Shown: positions 29,799 to 39,987, counted from the stretch's first letter. The stretch is 64,000 bases of DNA from an uncultured Bacteroides sp. (GCA_944322275.1 CALUOV010000002.1:1-64000); one strand, 5' to 3'. Notes: a model not told the origin generated them from the letters alone. Numbers and translations: made by a program.

Positions 29799-30848
29799 AT
29801 GATAAGACTCTTCTATTTACTGCTGCTTTTATTTCTTGTCGGCATGGATGTATGTGCGACAGGGGGAAATTCTTTGTCCGCTTCTTCGTCTTTGCAGTTC
29901 GAGTCGCCACCGGTTTTGGATGAGTTGTCCAATAAGGAAGTGCAGTCCATTTATCAGGACCGGGAGGGATACATGTGGATATGTACGCGCAACGGCCTGT
30001 TCCGTTACGATGGCTATTCCCTGGTGGCTTACAAGTCCAACTTCACCGAACCGGATTTGCTTACCAATAATAATATATATTGTGTGGCCGAAGACGGAAA
30101 GAGCCGTTTATGGATAGGGACTTATCGGGGACTGAATATGCTGGATAAGCGTACGGATACCGTCCGCAAGTTTACGGATACTCCTTTTAGCCATACAGGT
30201 GTGTCACAGATACTGGTGACTGCCGATGACCGGGTGCTGTTTGGTACGGAGCATGGCTTGTACACCTATCGGGAGGAGGAAGATGATTTTTGCGCTTTGG
30301 ACAGTCTGGTAACGGGTCACGGACGTAGCGTTTTGGTTGTTAAGTCGCTGATGGAAGATGACCGGGGAGATATCTGGATTGGCACCTGGAGTACCGGATT
30401 ATATCGGTATGAGCGGAAGACGGGGCGGTATATCGTTTATCCGCGGATGAACGAGCGTAACTCGGCTCATGTACTTTTCCAGGACAGCCGCAAAAACATT
30501 TGGGTCGGTACGTGGGGATGCGGGTTACAAATGTTGCATGATGCTTACGACCCTTCCCGCACGACATGGACCACCTTTGCCGCGGTTCCGGATAAGGAGG
30601 GAACTGTTTCCGATAATTTGATTTATTCTATTTCCGAAGACAAAAGCACCTCTTCCTTGTGGGTGGGAACACGCCGCGGGTTAAGTATTCTTTCTTTGAA
30701 AAATATTGAACTGCCCCCCCCCCATATATCTCAGATGTATCTCAGAGGCCTGTTTTTGATAATTATTATGTCTCAGATGTTTACAAAAGTATTGCCGGAG
30801 GGGAAGTCTCGTCCTTATGTTGTGACGTGCAGGGCAACCTTTGGATAG
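29799..30848 (+). CDS. Hybrid two-component regulator (HTCS), N-terminal part (frameshifted at a C run)
   Basis: About 349 residues starting MIRLFYLLLLLFLVGMDVCA (signal peptide), followed by propeller repeats (YMWICTRNGLFRYDG, RLWIGTYRGLNML, DIWIGTWSTGLYRY and others). The frame is open from 29733, but the ATG at 29799 gives a proper signal peptide. After the run of ten Cs at 30714-30723 the frame shifts, gives about 40 unrelated residues and ends. The rest of the protein continues in another frame. Eleven or eight Cs would join the parts into one protein of 1388 or 1387 residues. Confidence 0.85.
   Translation: MIRLFYLLLLLFLVGMDVCATGGNSLSASSSLQFESPPVLDELSNKEVQSIYQDREGYMWICTRNGLFRYDGYSLVAYKSNFTEPDLLTNNNIYCVAEDGKSRLWIGTYRGLNMLDKRTDTVRKFTDTPFSHTGVSQILVTADDRVLFGTEHGLYTYREEEDDFCALDSLVTGHGRSVLVVKSLMEDDRGDIWIGTWSTGLYRYERKTGRYIVYPRMNERNSAHVLFQDSRKNIWVGTWGCGLQMLHDAYDPSRTTWTTFAAVPDKEGTVSDNLIYSISEDKSTSSLWVGTRRGLSILSLKNIELPPPHISQMYLRGLFLIIIMSQMFTKVLPEGKSRPYVVTCRATFG
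30714..30723 (+). repeat. Run of ten Cs causing the HTCS frameshift
   Basis: The homopolymer lies inside the propeller domain. The correct downstream frame reads PYISDVSQRPVFDNYYV right after it and requires a C count of 8 or 11. Ten is out of frame by one. Confidence 0.9.
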
Positions 30849-33800
30849 GCATGATAGGCGGAGGGGTGCAGTTCGTCAATCCTCATAAGGTGCGCTTCAA
30901 GCGGAACAGTCTGTCTCCGATGACCCGTTTGTTGGGGTCTAATTCTGTCCGCTCTTTGATGGCGGACGATAGAGGTACTTTATGGATAGGTACGGGTACC
31001 GATGGCTTTGCCATGCTGGACCGTGAGACGGGACGGCTTACTTATTACAAGCAGTGGGCTGAATTTGGCGACCGTTACAACCTTCCCACCGTGATGTGTT
31101 TCATGCAGTCACCTTCTACGGGACATATCTGGATGGGAGTATATAATAATGGTGTTTACGAAATAGACCGGTCCGCTCCGGCCGGGAAACAAGTGGTTCA
31201 TTATACCGATGAGGACTGGTTAGGAGATGGGTGTGTGTATAGCTTGCTCGAAGATGCGGACCGTAATCTGTGGGTCGCTTCCCGTACGGGGATATCTGTA
31301 CGCAGACCGGATGGAAGGTCCGTCCGGTTGGACCTTTCAAGTGTCTTGCCTGGAGATGAAGCTGTTTTTGTCCAGTTGGTTCAAGGCAATGGAGATGAGA
31401 AGTGGGTCGCTTCCGGTACCCATGGCGTATTGCGTGTCTCCGGTGGGGGACGTTCGCCGGAAACCGGTCGGATAACGGCTTATTCGTTGGAAAACGGAAA
31501 ACTGAATAATAATAATGTGAATTGTGTGTTCCGGGATTCCGGGGGGCGTATCTGGGTAGGGACCAACGGCAGCGGGTTGAATATGTATGACGCTGGGACT
31601 GACCGCTTTGTTCCGGTACATGTGGACTGGAATTTGCCCGGCGATGCCGTGGTAGGTATATTGGAAGATAAGGAAGGCTGTTTGTGGCTGGCTACGAATG
31701 CCGGACTGGTGCGGCTGTCGCTGTCAGATGACTTGCGCCACATCGGTTCACGCCTGTACACTTCCGCGGACGGATTGCAGGACAATCTGTTCAACCGGGG
31801 AGCTGTCGCGCAGGCCATTGACGGTGAAATGTTCTTTGGAGGTCCTCACGGTTATAACAGCTTTTATTCGTTTCCTTCAGTGGGAGACGCTTTTGCCCCT
31901 CCTGTAGTGCTCACGGATGTGAGAGTCACCGGTCGTTCGTGGTCGGAACTTTCTCCGGAGAGTCGGTGGAAGGTTTCCGGGCAGGATCCTTGTTTCTCGC
32001 GGGAGTTGCGTCTGGACTATCGGCATAATAATTTTATGATTGAGTTTGCCGCCTTGGAATATACCTCTCCCGACCGCAACCGCTATGCCTATCGTCTACA
32101 GGGCTTTGACGATGAGTGGCAATACGAAGACGCTTCCCGCCGCTTTGCTTATTACAACAACCTGAACCCTGGACGGTATCTGTTTCAGGTCAGGGCCTCC
32201 AATGCGGCAGGTGTCTGGAGCAGTCCGGTAACGGACGTGCAGGTGGTCATTCTTCCTCCCCCTTGGCAGACTTGGTGGGCTTATCTGTGTTACGGCTTGT
32301 TGCTGGCGGGAATCGGATACGCCGCTTTCAGGATTACGCGTAACCGCATTCGCCTGCGTGAGACCATTCATCTGCGTGAGATTGAGAAAGAAAAGGCGGA
32401 GGAGCTGAATCATGTCAAGCTGCAGTTTTTCACCAACATCACGCACGAACTGCTTACGCCGCTTACCATTCTCTCGGCTTCTGTGGACGAATTGAAACGG
32501 ATGAATCCGGTTCCTGTGGAGCAATACCAGGTCATGACGGGTAATATCAACCGCCTGATGCGTCTGTTGCAACAGATTCTGGAATTCCGCAAGGCGGAGA
32601 CGGGTAATCTGAAATTGCGTGTTTCTCAAGGAGACCTGGCTGCTTTTGTCCGTGGCAGTGTGGACAGTTTCCGGCCTTTGATGAAGAAGCGGGACATTCA
32701 GTTCGAAGTGTCCTGCTCGCCGGATCCTTTTCCCGCTTATTTTGATACGGATAAGTTGGACAAGATTTTGTACAACCTGCTGTCCAATGTCGCTAAATAC
32801 AGCCGTTCGGGGGAGCATGTGCGGATCGGTCTGGGCCAGACGGAATGTGACTTGGCCCGTTTGGTCGTGGAGGACAACGGACCGGGCATATCGAAAGAAG
32901 CGCAGAAAGACCTCTTCAAGCGTTTCTATGAAGGAAGTTACCGCCGGTTCAAAACTACCGGAACCGGCATCGGTCTGTCGTTGGTGCACGACCTGGTGAC
33001 GCTCCATCGCGGATCCATCCAGGTAGAGAGTGAAGTGGGACAGGGGACAACGTTTATTGTGACTTTCCCCATCCGGAAAGAAGCCTATACGGAGGAGGAG
33101 ATAGACAAGGAGGAAGTGGTCGGGGCGGAAACGGTTCCGGCGGTTGAACCGGAAGAAGGCGAAAAAGTGGTTTCCCATACAGATGAAACACCGGCGCAGG
33201 GTACGTGGAAAATCCTTCTGGTAGAAGACAATGAGGAACTGTTGCGGTTGATGGTCAGGCTGCTGAAACCGGTTTATCAGGTAGCTACCGCCACGAACGG
33301 TAAAGAGGCGCTAGCCGTGATGGAACAGGAACGTGTAGACTTGGTGGTGTCGGACGTCATGATGCCCGAGATGGACGGCATTGAGCTTTGTCGGGCTATC
33401 AAGGACAACTCGGAAACTGCTCATTTGCCCGTTTTGCTGCTTACCGTCAGACAGGATGAGAAAGACCGGGTGGAAGCATACGAGAGCGGAGCGGACGGTT
33501 TCATAGCCAAACCGTTCAGTACCGATGTGCTGATGGCGCGTATCGGCAATCTGATACGCGACCGCCAGCGTTGGATGGAGGACTTCAAGAAACAGATGTT
33601 CCTGGAGACAAAAATCACCGATTATGCAGGTTCGGACGAGGATTTCCTGCGGCAGGCCATCGATTGTGTGAACCGTCATCTGGCGGATGCGGATTTCGAT
33701 TTGCCCCAGTTTCTGGATGAGATGCACACTTCCAAGACAACCTGTTTCCGCAAGCTGAAGACGCTGACCGGATTGACGTACGTGTCTTTTGTGCGCAACA

Positions 33801-33964
33801 TCCGAATGAAAGCCGCTTGCCACATCATGGCAGAAAAGAAAAACATCCGCATCTCCGAGTTGGCTTATTCCGTGGGTTACAACGATCCCCGTTATTTCAG
33901 CAACACGTTCAAGAAAGAAATCGGCATGTTGCCTTCGGAGTACATGGAACGGTTGACCAAATAG
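30827..33964 (+). CDS. Hybrid two-component regulator (HTCS), C-terminal part (out of frame with its start)
   Basis: 1045 residues from the first ATG; the homologous frame extends back to the C run at 30723. It has the remaining propeller repeats (LWIGMIGGGVQFVN, TLWIGTGTDGFAML), a Y_Y_Y domain (about 410-480), a membrane helix, HisKA (FFTNITHELLTPLT), HATPase (ILYNLLSNVAKY, GTGIGLSL), a receiver (DLVVSDVMMPEMDG, IAKPF) and a C-terminal AraC helix-turn-helix pair. It closely resembles the other HTCS gene in the window. As a separate protein it has no signal peptide and probably no function. Together with 29799-30848 it would be a membrane sensor-regulator for the adjacent susCD and enzyme genes. 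Confidence 0.87.
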   Translation: MQGNLWIGMIGGGVQFVNPHKVRFKRNSLSPMTRLLGSNSVRSLMADDRGTLWIGTGTDGFAMLDRETGRLTYYKQWAEFGDRYNLPTVMCFMQSPSTGHIWMGVYNNGVYEIDRSAPAGKQVVHYTDEDWLGDGCVYSLLEDADRNLWVASRTGISVRRPDGRSVRLDLSSVLPGDEAVFVQLVQGNGDEKWVASGTHGVLRVSGGGRSPETGRITAYSLENGKLNNNNVNCVFRDSGGRIWVGTNGSGLNMYDAGTDRFVPVHVDWNLPGDAVVGILEDKEGCLWLATNAGLVRLSLSDDLRHIGSRLYTSADGLQDNLFNRGAVAQAIDGEMFFGGPHGYNSFYSFPSVGDAFAPPVVLTDVRVTGRSWSELSPESRWKVSGQDPCFSRELRLDYRHNNFMIEFAALEYTSPDRNRYAYRLQGFDDEWQYEDASRRFAYYNNLNPGRYLFQVRASNAAGVWSSPVTDVQVVILPPPWQTWWAYLCYGLLLAGIGYAAFRITRNRIRLRETIHLREIEKEKAEELNHVKLQFFTNITHELLTPLTILSASVDELKRMNPVPVEQYQVMTGNINRLMRLLQQILEFRKAETGNLKLRVSQGDLAAFVRGSVDSFRPLMKKRDIQFEVSCSPDPFPAYFDTDKLDKILYNLLSNVAKYSRSGEHVRIGLGQTECDLARLVVEDNGPGISKEAQKDLFKRFYEGSYRRFKTTGTGIGLSLVHDLVTLHRGSIQVESEVGQGTTFIVTFPIRKEAYTEEEIDKEEVVGAETVPAVEPEEGEKVVSHTDETPAQGTWKILLVEDNEELLRLMVRLLKPVYQVATATNGKEALAVMEQERVDLVVSDVMMPEMDGIELCRAIKDNSETAHLPVLLLTVRQDEKDRVEAYESGADGFIAKPFSTDVLMARIGNLIRDRQRWMEDFKKQMFLETKITDYAGSDEDFLRQAIDCVNRHLADADFDLPQFLDEMHTSKTTCFRKLKTLTGLTYVSFVRNIRMKAACHIMAEKKNIRISELAYSVGYNDPRYFSNTFKKEIGMLPSEYMERLTK

Positions 33965-33998
33965 CCAGGGCGCTTGCCCAAGTATCCTTACTTACTTT

Positions 33999-34086
33999 GT
34001 CATTTATCTTAAGATGTTTTGCCATTTATCTTAAGATGTTTTGCCATTTATCTTATAATGTTTTGCCATTTATCTTAAGATACCCT
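33999..34086. repeat. Tandem array 3: four 22-base units with CTTAAG core
   Basis: Near-identical units start at 33999, 34021, 34043 and 34065. Each contains CATTTATCTTAAGATGTTTT or a close variant (CTTATA in the third), with the dyad ATCTTAAGAT at its centre. It lies 35 bases after the HTCS stop and about 180 bases before the susC promoter box. Apart from that promoter the 375-base gap shows nothing else. Confidence 0.9.
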
Positions 34087-34264
34087 TGCCGCTTATTCTG
34101 ATTCTGTAAAAAGGAAAGTACGTAAATTGTCTTTTCCGGATTAATCCATGCCTATACATCCTCCTGATGTGGATTATTGTTTCATTTTATGCGTATAAAT
34201 GTTTCATGAACCATTCTTCGACAGGAATGGAATTTTTATTCGGTTTAAACTTTATTGCCTTTTT

Positions 34265-34272
34265 TAACTTTG
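34265..34272 (+). promoter_or_regulatory. -7 box of the second susCD operon
   Basis: TAACTTTG matches TAnnTTTG. It implies a leader of about 60 bases before the susC start. Confidence 0.5.
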
Positions 34273-34339
34273 AAGTGCGTTTCGCGGCTAAAAGCTGTGA
34301 ACAGAGAAACAATTTTTTTATTCATTAATTAATTATACC

Positions 34340-37300
34340 ATGGAAAAAAGGAAGATTTTTTTCTTTGAAAGAAGAAAGGTCTTGTATGCCTTGCTTCTGT
34401 GCGTCGCCTGTTTTCTGAACATTCCCTTGGTGACGGCACAAAATGTGACTGTAAAAGGTGTGGTGAACGATGCGTATGGACCGGTGATCGGTGCCAACAT
34501 CGTGGATAAGGACAATCCCACCAATGGTACGATTACCGACATTGACGGTAATTTCTCTCTTCAAATCTCATCCAAAGGTACCATCGTTGTCCGCTTCGTG
34601 GGCTATCAGACACAGGAAATTCCGGTGAACGGACAGACCACGATCAATGTAACCTTGAAAGAAGACACCGAAATGCTGGAAGAGGTGGTCGTTGTAGGTT
34701 ACGGTACAATGCGTAAGAAGGACTTGACCGGTTCGGTTGTACAGATTCGTCCGGAGAAGATTGCCGACACCAACCCCGCTTCCGTGCAGGACGTGTTGCG
34801 TGGTACGCCGGGTCTGCAGATTGGTTACGATGCTTCCGCCAAAGGTACGGATGCCAGTATCCAGCTGCGTGGTAAGAACTCTTTGGGTACCAACGCCAGC
34901 CCGATGATTGTGTTGGACGGTATGGCTTTCTACGGCGAGCTTTCCGAAATCAATCCCGATGACATTGCACAGATTGACGTGTTGAAGGACGCTTCTTCCG
35001 CTGCCATCTACGGTGCCAAAGCTGCCGCCGGTGTTATCATCATTACCACTAAGAAAGGTAAGCAAGGGAAGCCGGTCATCAACGTCAGTGCCAACCTCTC
35101 TGTGTCTCACAAATCCGCTTACCGCGATTATTATGATGCTGATGGTTATTTAAAGTATCATTCCGATTGGCGTAAAATGTTCTACACTTATGGACAAGGT
35201 GAGGACGGATTGTATGGTTATTATCAAGCAAAAAATGGCGATGGCCAATTGTTGTATCCCCAAGGCTATTTCGATGACCCCAGAGGTTTGAGTGAAGCTG
35301 ATCAAAGAACTTGGATGTCCAATATAGGTGCCAGTGGCTTCGGCCCGAATGAAGGTGAATCTGCACTGAGTTTGTGGGCTCGTCGTTTGGAATTCTCCAA
35401 CTCTCCGTTGATGATGCAGAACTTCTTGGCCGGACAAATCACAGACTGGAACGACGCTACGTTCCGTACCGGATTCAACCAGGACTACAATGCCAGCATT
35501 TCCGGTGCCACGGAGAATGTGAACTATTACCTCTCGTTGGGCTATGTGAACAATGAAGGTTCCGTGCAGGGTAATGAGTACAACGCATTCCGTGGTAACA
35601 TGAAAATCAACGCCAAGATAACGGATTGGTTGGAAATCGGTGCCAATGTCAACTTCCAGGACCGTTCGGACGGTGACATTCAGGTTTCCTTGGGCAGCAA
35701 CTATTGGGACAACAACATGCTCCGCAACTCTCCCTTCGCTTCCATGTACGATGAAGAAGGAGTAGGTGGCTATGAACAGTACCCGATGTCCGGCTTGCCC
35801 ACCAACGGTGGTTACAACTATTACTTCGATCGTCAGTTCTATGAACTGGAGAAAGGCTACACGGTATTGAATACCATTTTCAACGCTAAGGTGACTTTGC
35901 CCTATGATATTACTTATCAGTTTAATATCGCTCCGCGTTACCAATGGTTCTACAACCGTTACTGGATGTCTGCCGACCTGCCGAATGCTTCCGCTTCCAG
36001 CCGTGGTGTAGACCGTGAGACCAGCAAAAACTTCGACTGGAACCTGAACAATACCATTACGTGGGATAAGATATTTGCTGAAGACCATCACGTAACATTA
36101 ACTTTGGTTCAGGAAGCTGAGGAACGTCGCTACTGGCAGGACCGCATCGAAGCCCGCAATATTACGCCGAGCGATGCATTGGGTCTTCATTATACTGCCG
36201 GTGCCAACAAGAGTCAGAGTAATTTCAGCTCCAACGACACGCACTCTACCGCCGCTTCCTACTTAGGACGTCTGTTCTATGGTTATAAAGATCGTTACAT
36301 GATTACTGGTTCATATCGTCGAGATGGTTACGCAGGTTTTGGCGCGAATAAGAAGTGGGGTAACTTCGGTTCAATCGGTGCCAGCTGGGTATTCTCAGAA
36401 GAGAGTTTCATGGAAAACACACGCGATTGGTTGGATATGGCTAAGTTACGTCTTTCGTGGGGAACCAACGGTAACCGTGATTTCGGTGACGTGTACCTGA
36501 CGTTGGCCAACCTGGCTTTGGCCGGTGGTGAAATGGTTTATTACCAGAACGGCAACTCCAATGTTATTAACCCGCTTTACATGGACCGCTTGGCGGCTCC
36601 TAATTTGGAATGGGAAAAGACTAAATCTTGGAATGTAGGTTTAGACCTTTCGTTCTTCGACGGTCGTCTGAACGCCAATTTGGATTACTACTTCAAGAAG
36701 ACCACGGACATGATTATGAGCCAGCGCTTGCCGAACTACTCCGGATTTACAAGTATCATGTCTAATCTCGGTGAGGTACAGAACCAAGGTTTTGAAATAG
36801 CTTTGAATACGTTGAACATTCAGAATAAGAACTTTGAGTGGAGTTCATCGTTGGGCTTCTCCATCAACAAGAACAAGATTAACCACATCTATTACGATTA
36901 TGACGAGAACGGCGTAGAACAGGATGATACGTCCAACGGTTGGTTTATCGGCCAGCCCGCCGATGTCATCTGGTACTACGAGACAGACGGTGTATGGCAG
37001 AACACGCCGGAGGATATCAAGCAAGCCGCTTTGGTAGGACAGAAACCGGGTGACCCGAAAGTAGTCAACCACTATACGGAAGACGACCAGATTTTGGAAG
37101 ACGGTACGCGTGTGCCGGTGTACAATGACAACGATAAAGTATTCCAAGGTCCGCAGACACCGCCTATCTACTGGAACTTCCGCAACGACTTTACGCTGTG
37201 GAAAGACTTGACGCTCTCCATTTCGTTCTACTCCTACATGGGTCACAAGAGCCGGGCCGGCTACTGGTTGAATCAGGAGAACGGCGGTTCGCAGGTAACC

Positions 37301-37624
37301 AACGGTTTCAACGTAGCCGCCCGTGAATATTGGACACCGGATAATCCGACCAATGATTACTGCCGTCTGGAAGCTGTAGGCCCGAACACCGGTTTGTCCG
37401 GTGGCGTGGATAAGGTGTACAACCGCAGCTTCGTCCGCCTGGATGACATTACCATCGGTTACACCATTCCGCAGAAGTGGACAAAGAAATTCATGGTAGA
37501 CCGCATCCGTCTGACTGCCAGCTGCAAGAATGTCTGCACGTTCGACAGTTGGGAATATGGTGACCCGGAAACCGGTGGTTTGGCCAACCGTACCTTTAAT
37601 TTCGGTATCAATGTTACACTCTAA
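34340..37624 (+). CDS. SusC/RagA-family TonB-dependent outer-membrane transporter
   Basis: 1094 residues. Signal peptide (LLLCVACFLNIPLVTAQ), the SusC N-terminal domain (VVNDAYGPVIGANIVDKD), the TonB box region (LEEVVVVGYGTMRKK), the plug (SVQDVLRGTPGLQIG) and the barrel ending in FGINVTL. Start ATG at 34340 gives a signal peptide of normal length. Paired with the susD gene 18 bases downstream. It differs clearly from the first SusC in the window, so the two pairs probably take up different glycans or fragments. Confidence 0.94.
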   Translation: MEKRKIFFFERRKVLYALLLCVACFLNIPLVTAQNVTVKGVVNDAYGPVIGANIVDKDNPTNGTITDIDGNFSLQISSKGTIVVRFVGYQTQEIPVNGQTTINVTLKEDTEMLEEVVVVGYGTMRKKDLTGSVVQIRPEKIADTNPASVQDVLRGTPGLQIGYDASAKGTDASIQLRGKNSLGTNASPMIVLDGMAFYGELSEINPDDIAQIDVLKDASSAAIYGAKAAAGVIIITTKKGKQGKPVINVSANLSVSHKSAYRDYYDADGYLKYHSDWRKMFYTYGQGEDGLYGYYQAKNGDGQLLYPQGYFDDPRGLSEADQRTWMSNIGASGFGPNEGESALSLWARRLEFSNSPLMMQNFLAGQITDWNDATFRTGFNQDYNASISGATENVNYYLSLGYVNNEGSVQGNEYNAFRGNMKINAKITDWLEIGANVNFQDRSDGDIQVSLGSNYWDNNMLRNSPFASMYDEEGVGGYEQYPMSGLPTNGGYNYYFDRQFYELEKGYTVLNTIFNAKVTLPYDITYQFNIAPRYQWFYNRYWMSADLPNASASSRGVDRETSKNFDWNLNNTITWDKIFAEDHHVTLTLVQEAEERRYWQDRIEARNITPSDALGLHYTAGANKSQSNFSSNDTHSTAASYLGRLFYGYKDRYMITGSYRRDGYAGFGANKKWGNFGSIGASWVFSEESFMENTRDWLDMAKLRLSWGTNGNRDFGDVYLTLANLALAGGEMVYYQNGNSNVINPLYMDRLAAPNLEWEKTKSWNVGLDLSFFDGRLNANLDYYFKKTTDMIMSQRLPNYSGFTSIMSNLGEVQNQGFEIALNTLNIQNKNFEWSSSLGFSINKNKINHIYYDYDENGVEQDDTSNGWFIGQPADVIWYYETDGVWQNTPEDIKQAALVGQKPGDPKVVNHYTEDDQILEDGTRVPVYNDNDKVFQGPQTPPIYWNFRNDFTLWKDLTLSISFYSYMGHKSRAGYWLNQENGGSQVTNGFNVAAREYWTPDNPTNDYCRLEAVGPNTGLSGGVDKVYNRSFVRLDDITIGYTIPQKWTKKFMVDRIRLTASCKNVCTFDSWEYGDPETGGLANRTFNFGINVTL

Positions 37625-37642
37625 AATCTTTGAAATAGCGAT

Positions 37643-39661
37643 ATGAAAAATAAAATCTTTACGAAAGGATGCATGGCACTGGTTTCAGCTGCCTTGCTGA
37701 CAACCGGTTGTTCGGACAGCTTTTTGGAACAAGATCCGCTGTCTTTCTACAACCCTGAAAATACTTATACTACCGAATCTGGTTTGCAGTCGGCATTGGC
37801 GATGTGTGATTATGGCTTGAAGGAAATGCTGATGGACGGCAATGGAAATGTGTTGCCTATGGCTTCCCTTTACTTCATGACTGATATAGGCTTGTATGCC
37901 AAGACTGATGCAAACCCCATGCAGGCAGACTTTGCCAACATCATTACTCCAACTTCCGGAATGTCTGGAGGTGGTGACGGTAACGCTATGTCTCGTTTTT
38001 GGGATCGTGGATGGACCAGTATCAAGTTTGCCAATACGATTATTGCCAATATTGACAATGTAGAAGGTTTGGATCCGGATTTACGTGATGAATATTTGGG
38101 ACGCGCTTATTTCCATCGTGCATATGCTTATTACCATCAAGTTTTGTTGTTTGGTGATGTTCCTTTAATTACGAAGTTGATAGAAGTGCCCAAGCAGAAC
38201 TACAAATCGACCAGTAAGCAGGCCATCTTTGAGATGATTACACAAGATTTGGAGTTTGCCGTTGAGCATGTACCACCTCAGCGGGAAATCGGTTACATTG
38301 GTACGGTGAATCAGGAAGCCTGCAAGCAACTGCTGATTAAATGCTACCTGGTATTGGGCCGCTATCAGGAAGCTGAACAACTGGCTACCGATTTGATTAA
38401 TAATCACGGCCTGGCATTGATGACCGCTCCGTTTGGTACCAATGTGCCTTCCGGCAATCCGGAGACATGGGCAATACAGCGCAACGTGTTGTGGGACTTG
38501 CACCGGGGTGTCAACGTGACGGATGCAGCCAATACGGAAATGATTATGCCGATTCTGAACTACTATACAGAAGGCTTTATTTCTTATCCGTTGATGCGCG
38601 CCATGTGCGTACACTGGAGTAACGGTGACCTTCTTGACCCGCATGGTTTGCAGCATCCTACTTACAACTATGAGCGTTCCAATTCGGCTTATAATCCGGA
38701 ACTGGACTGGCTGCGTGTTTTAGGACGTGGTATCGGCTGTTTCCGTACCTCTTACCACTACAACCAGACTATCTGGAACTATGACGGTGAGACGGATTGG
38801 CAAGACCTACGTCACAGTCGTGAAGCCGGTAACTGGGTAGAAATGACGGATTTGAAGTACAACGATCCGGCTTCAGTTTATTATGGACAAAACATGATGC
38901 TTTATGCACCGGAAGATTACCGTGATCCGGAGACAGGTGAATTACTGATTTCTAAGGGGCAGTTACTTTGCAATGACACCATTCGTAGCTGGTATCCAAT
39001 ACCTTTGTATAAAGTTTACATTTTGGACCAGGCTGCGGAAGAAAACCAAGGAGCCAATCAATTTAACGGAGCTACCAATGGTAACGGTACTTCCAATGGA
39101 AATATGTATCTGTTCCGTTTGGCGGAGACTTACCTGCTTCGTGCCGAAGCCAAGTTCTATCAAGGCAATGCAGCTGGTGCGGCTGAGGATGTAAATGTGA
39201 TCCGTCGCCGTGCCAATGCCAAGAAGATGTTTACTACGGTGACCATCGGTGACATCTGTGACGAGCGTGCCCGTGAGCTTTACCTCGAAGAATGGCGTCA
39301 GCCGGAGTTGACCCGTATCTCCTGGTGCTTGGCCCGTAGCGGTCAACCCGATGAATGGGGTAATACTTACGATCTGGCTACATGGGATAAGCAATCTGGA
39401 ACAGATGCTGCTGGAGGTAGTTATTGGTATCAAAGAACTACCCGTTACAGCCTCTTCAATAAGGGAACAATATCATCAAAGGTTAACATCACTTACCAAG
39501 TAGACAAGCGCAACCTCTTCTGGCCGATTCCTAACTCGGCAATTACGGCTAATACAGGTGCCCAGCTTCGTCAGAACTATGGTTACGATGGTTACGATGA
39601 CAGTGTATTCATGTTTGACAACTGGCAAGATGCCGTGGCTGATGAAGAAATAGCAGAATAA
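37643..39661 (+). CDS. SusD/RagB-family outer-membrane glycan-binding lipoprotein
   Basis: 672 residues. Signal peptide with lipobox TTGC (Cys about residue 23), then SDSFLEQDPLS, the usual SusD opening. The central AYFHRAYAYYHQVLLFGDVPL helix block and C-terminal ARELYLEEWRQPELTR block (cores given) identify the family. It is the partner lid of the SusC encoded just upstream. It is followed by a GC-rich hairpin and then by a long gene-free region. Confidence 0.92.
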   Translation: MKNKIFTKGCMALVSAALLTTGCSDSFLEQDPLSFYNPENTYTTESGLQSALAMCDYGLKEMLMDGNGNVLPMASLYFMTDIGLYAKTDANPMQADFANIITPTSGMSGGGDGNAMSRFWDRGWTSIKFANTIIANIDNVEGLDPDLRDEYLGRAYFHRAYAYYHQVLLFGDVPLITKLIEVPKQNYKSTSKQAIFEMITQDLEFAVEHVPPQREIGYIGTVNQEACKQLLIKCYLVLGRYQEAEQLATDLINNHGLALMTAPFGTNVPSGNPETWAIQRNVLWDLHRGVNVTDAANTEMIMPILNYYTEGFISYPLMRAMCVHWSNGDLLDPHGLQHPTYNYERSNSAYNPELDWLRVLGRGIGCFRTSYHYNQTIWNYDGETDWQDLRHSREAGNWVEMTDLKYNDPASVYYGQNMMLYAPEDYRDPETGELLISKGQLLCNDTIRSWYPIPLYKVYILDQAAEENQGANQFNGATNGNGTSNGNMYLFRLAETYLLRAEAKFYQGNAAGAAEDVNVIRRRANAKKMFTTVTIGDICDERARELYLEEWRQPELTRISWCLARSGQPDEWGNTYDLATWDKQSGTDAAGGSYWYQRTTRYSLFNKGTISSKVNITYQVDKRNLFWPIPNSAITANTGAQLRQNYGYDGYDDSVFMFDNWQDAVADEEIAE

Positions 39662-39695
39662 ATAGAATCTCTGTTTTTCAATAGGTATTTAGGGT

Positions 39696-39729
39696 AGGGC
39701 TCACTCTTTCGGTTAGGGGAGTGGGCCCT
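39696..39729 (+). terminator. Hairpin after the second susCD operon
   Basis: AGGGCTCACTC (39696-39706) pairs with GAGTGGGCCCT (39719-39729) with one G-U pair. The T tract is weak (TATCATTTT), so it may only partly stop transcription. Confidence 0.5.
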
Positions 39730-39764
39730 TATCATTTTCGTTCTTTGACTTGATGAGGGAAAAT

Positions 39765-39987
39765 AAATGGGAATTTAGATAGCACACAGATAACACAGAT
39801 TAAACGAGATGACCACAGATTTTTTTAAAGGGGCTTCGCCCGAATCTTTCTCATTTCAGATTCCAGAATTCAGATTCCAGAATTCAGATTTCATAAATCA
39901 GAAATCAGTAAATGAAATAATCTGTGAAAATCTGTTTTATCAGTGTCATCTGTGTGCCATATAAACACCCCGATAAATTATCATTTA
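39765..39987 (+). repeat. CACAGAT-type palindromic intergenic repeat, copy C
   Basis: Same family as copies A and B but on the plus strand, again in the direction of the flanking genes. It begins AAATGGGAATTTAGATAGCA and ends CCCCGATAAATTATCATTTA. It carries two copies of the inner unit CAGATTCCAGAATT. It lies about 100 bases after the susD stop, not directly at it. Confidence 0.87.

Noticed and set aside
32096..33178. 360-codon antisense open frame within the second HTCS gene
   Set aside because: It overlaps conserved kinase motifs on the other strand, and its composition is that of a mirrored coding frame.
33999..34086. Possible plasmid-type iterons / origin
   Set aside because: There is no replication initiator gene nearby, and the array lies between PUL genes on what appears to be the chromosome.
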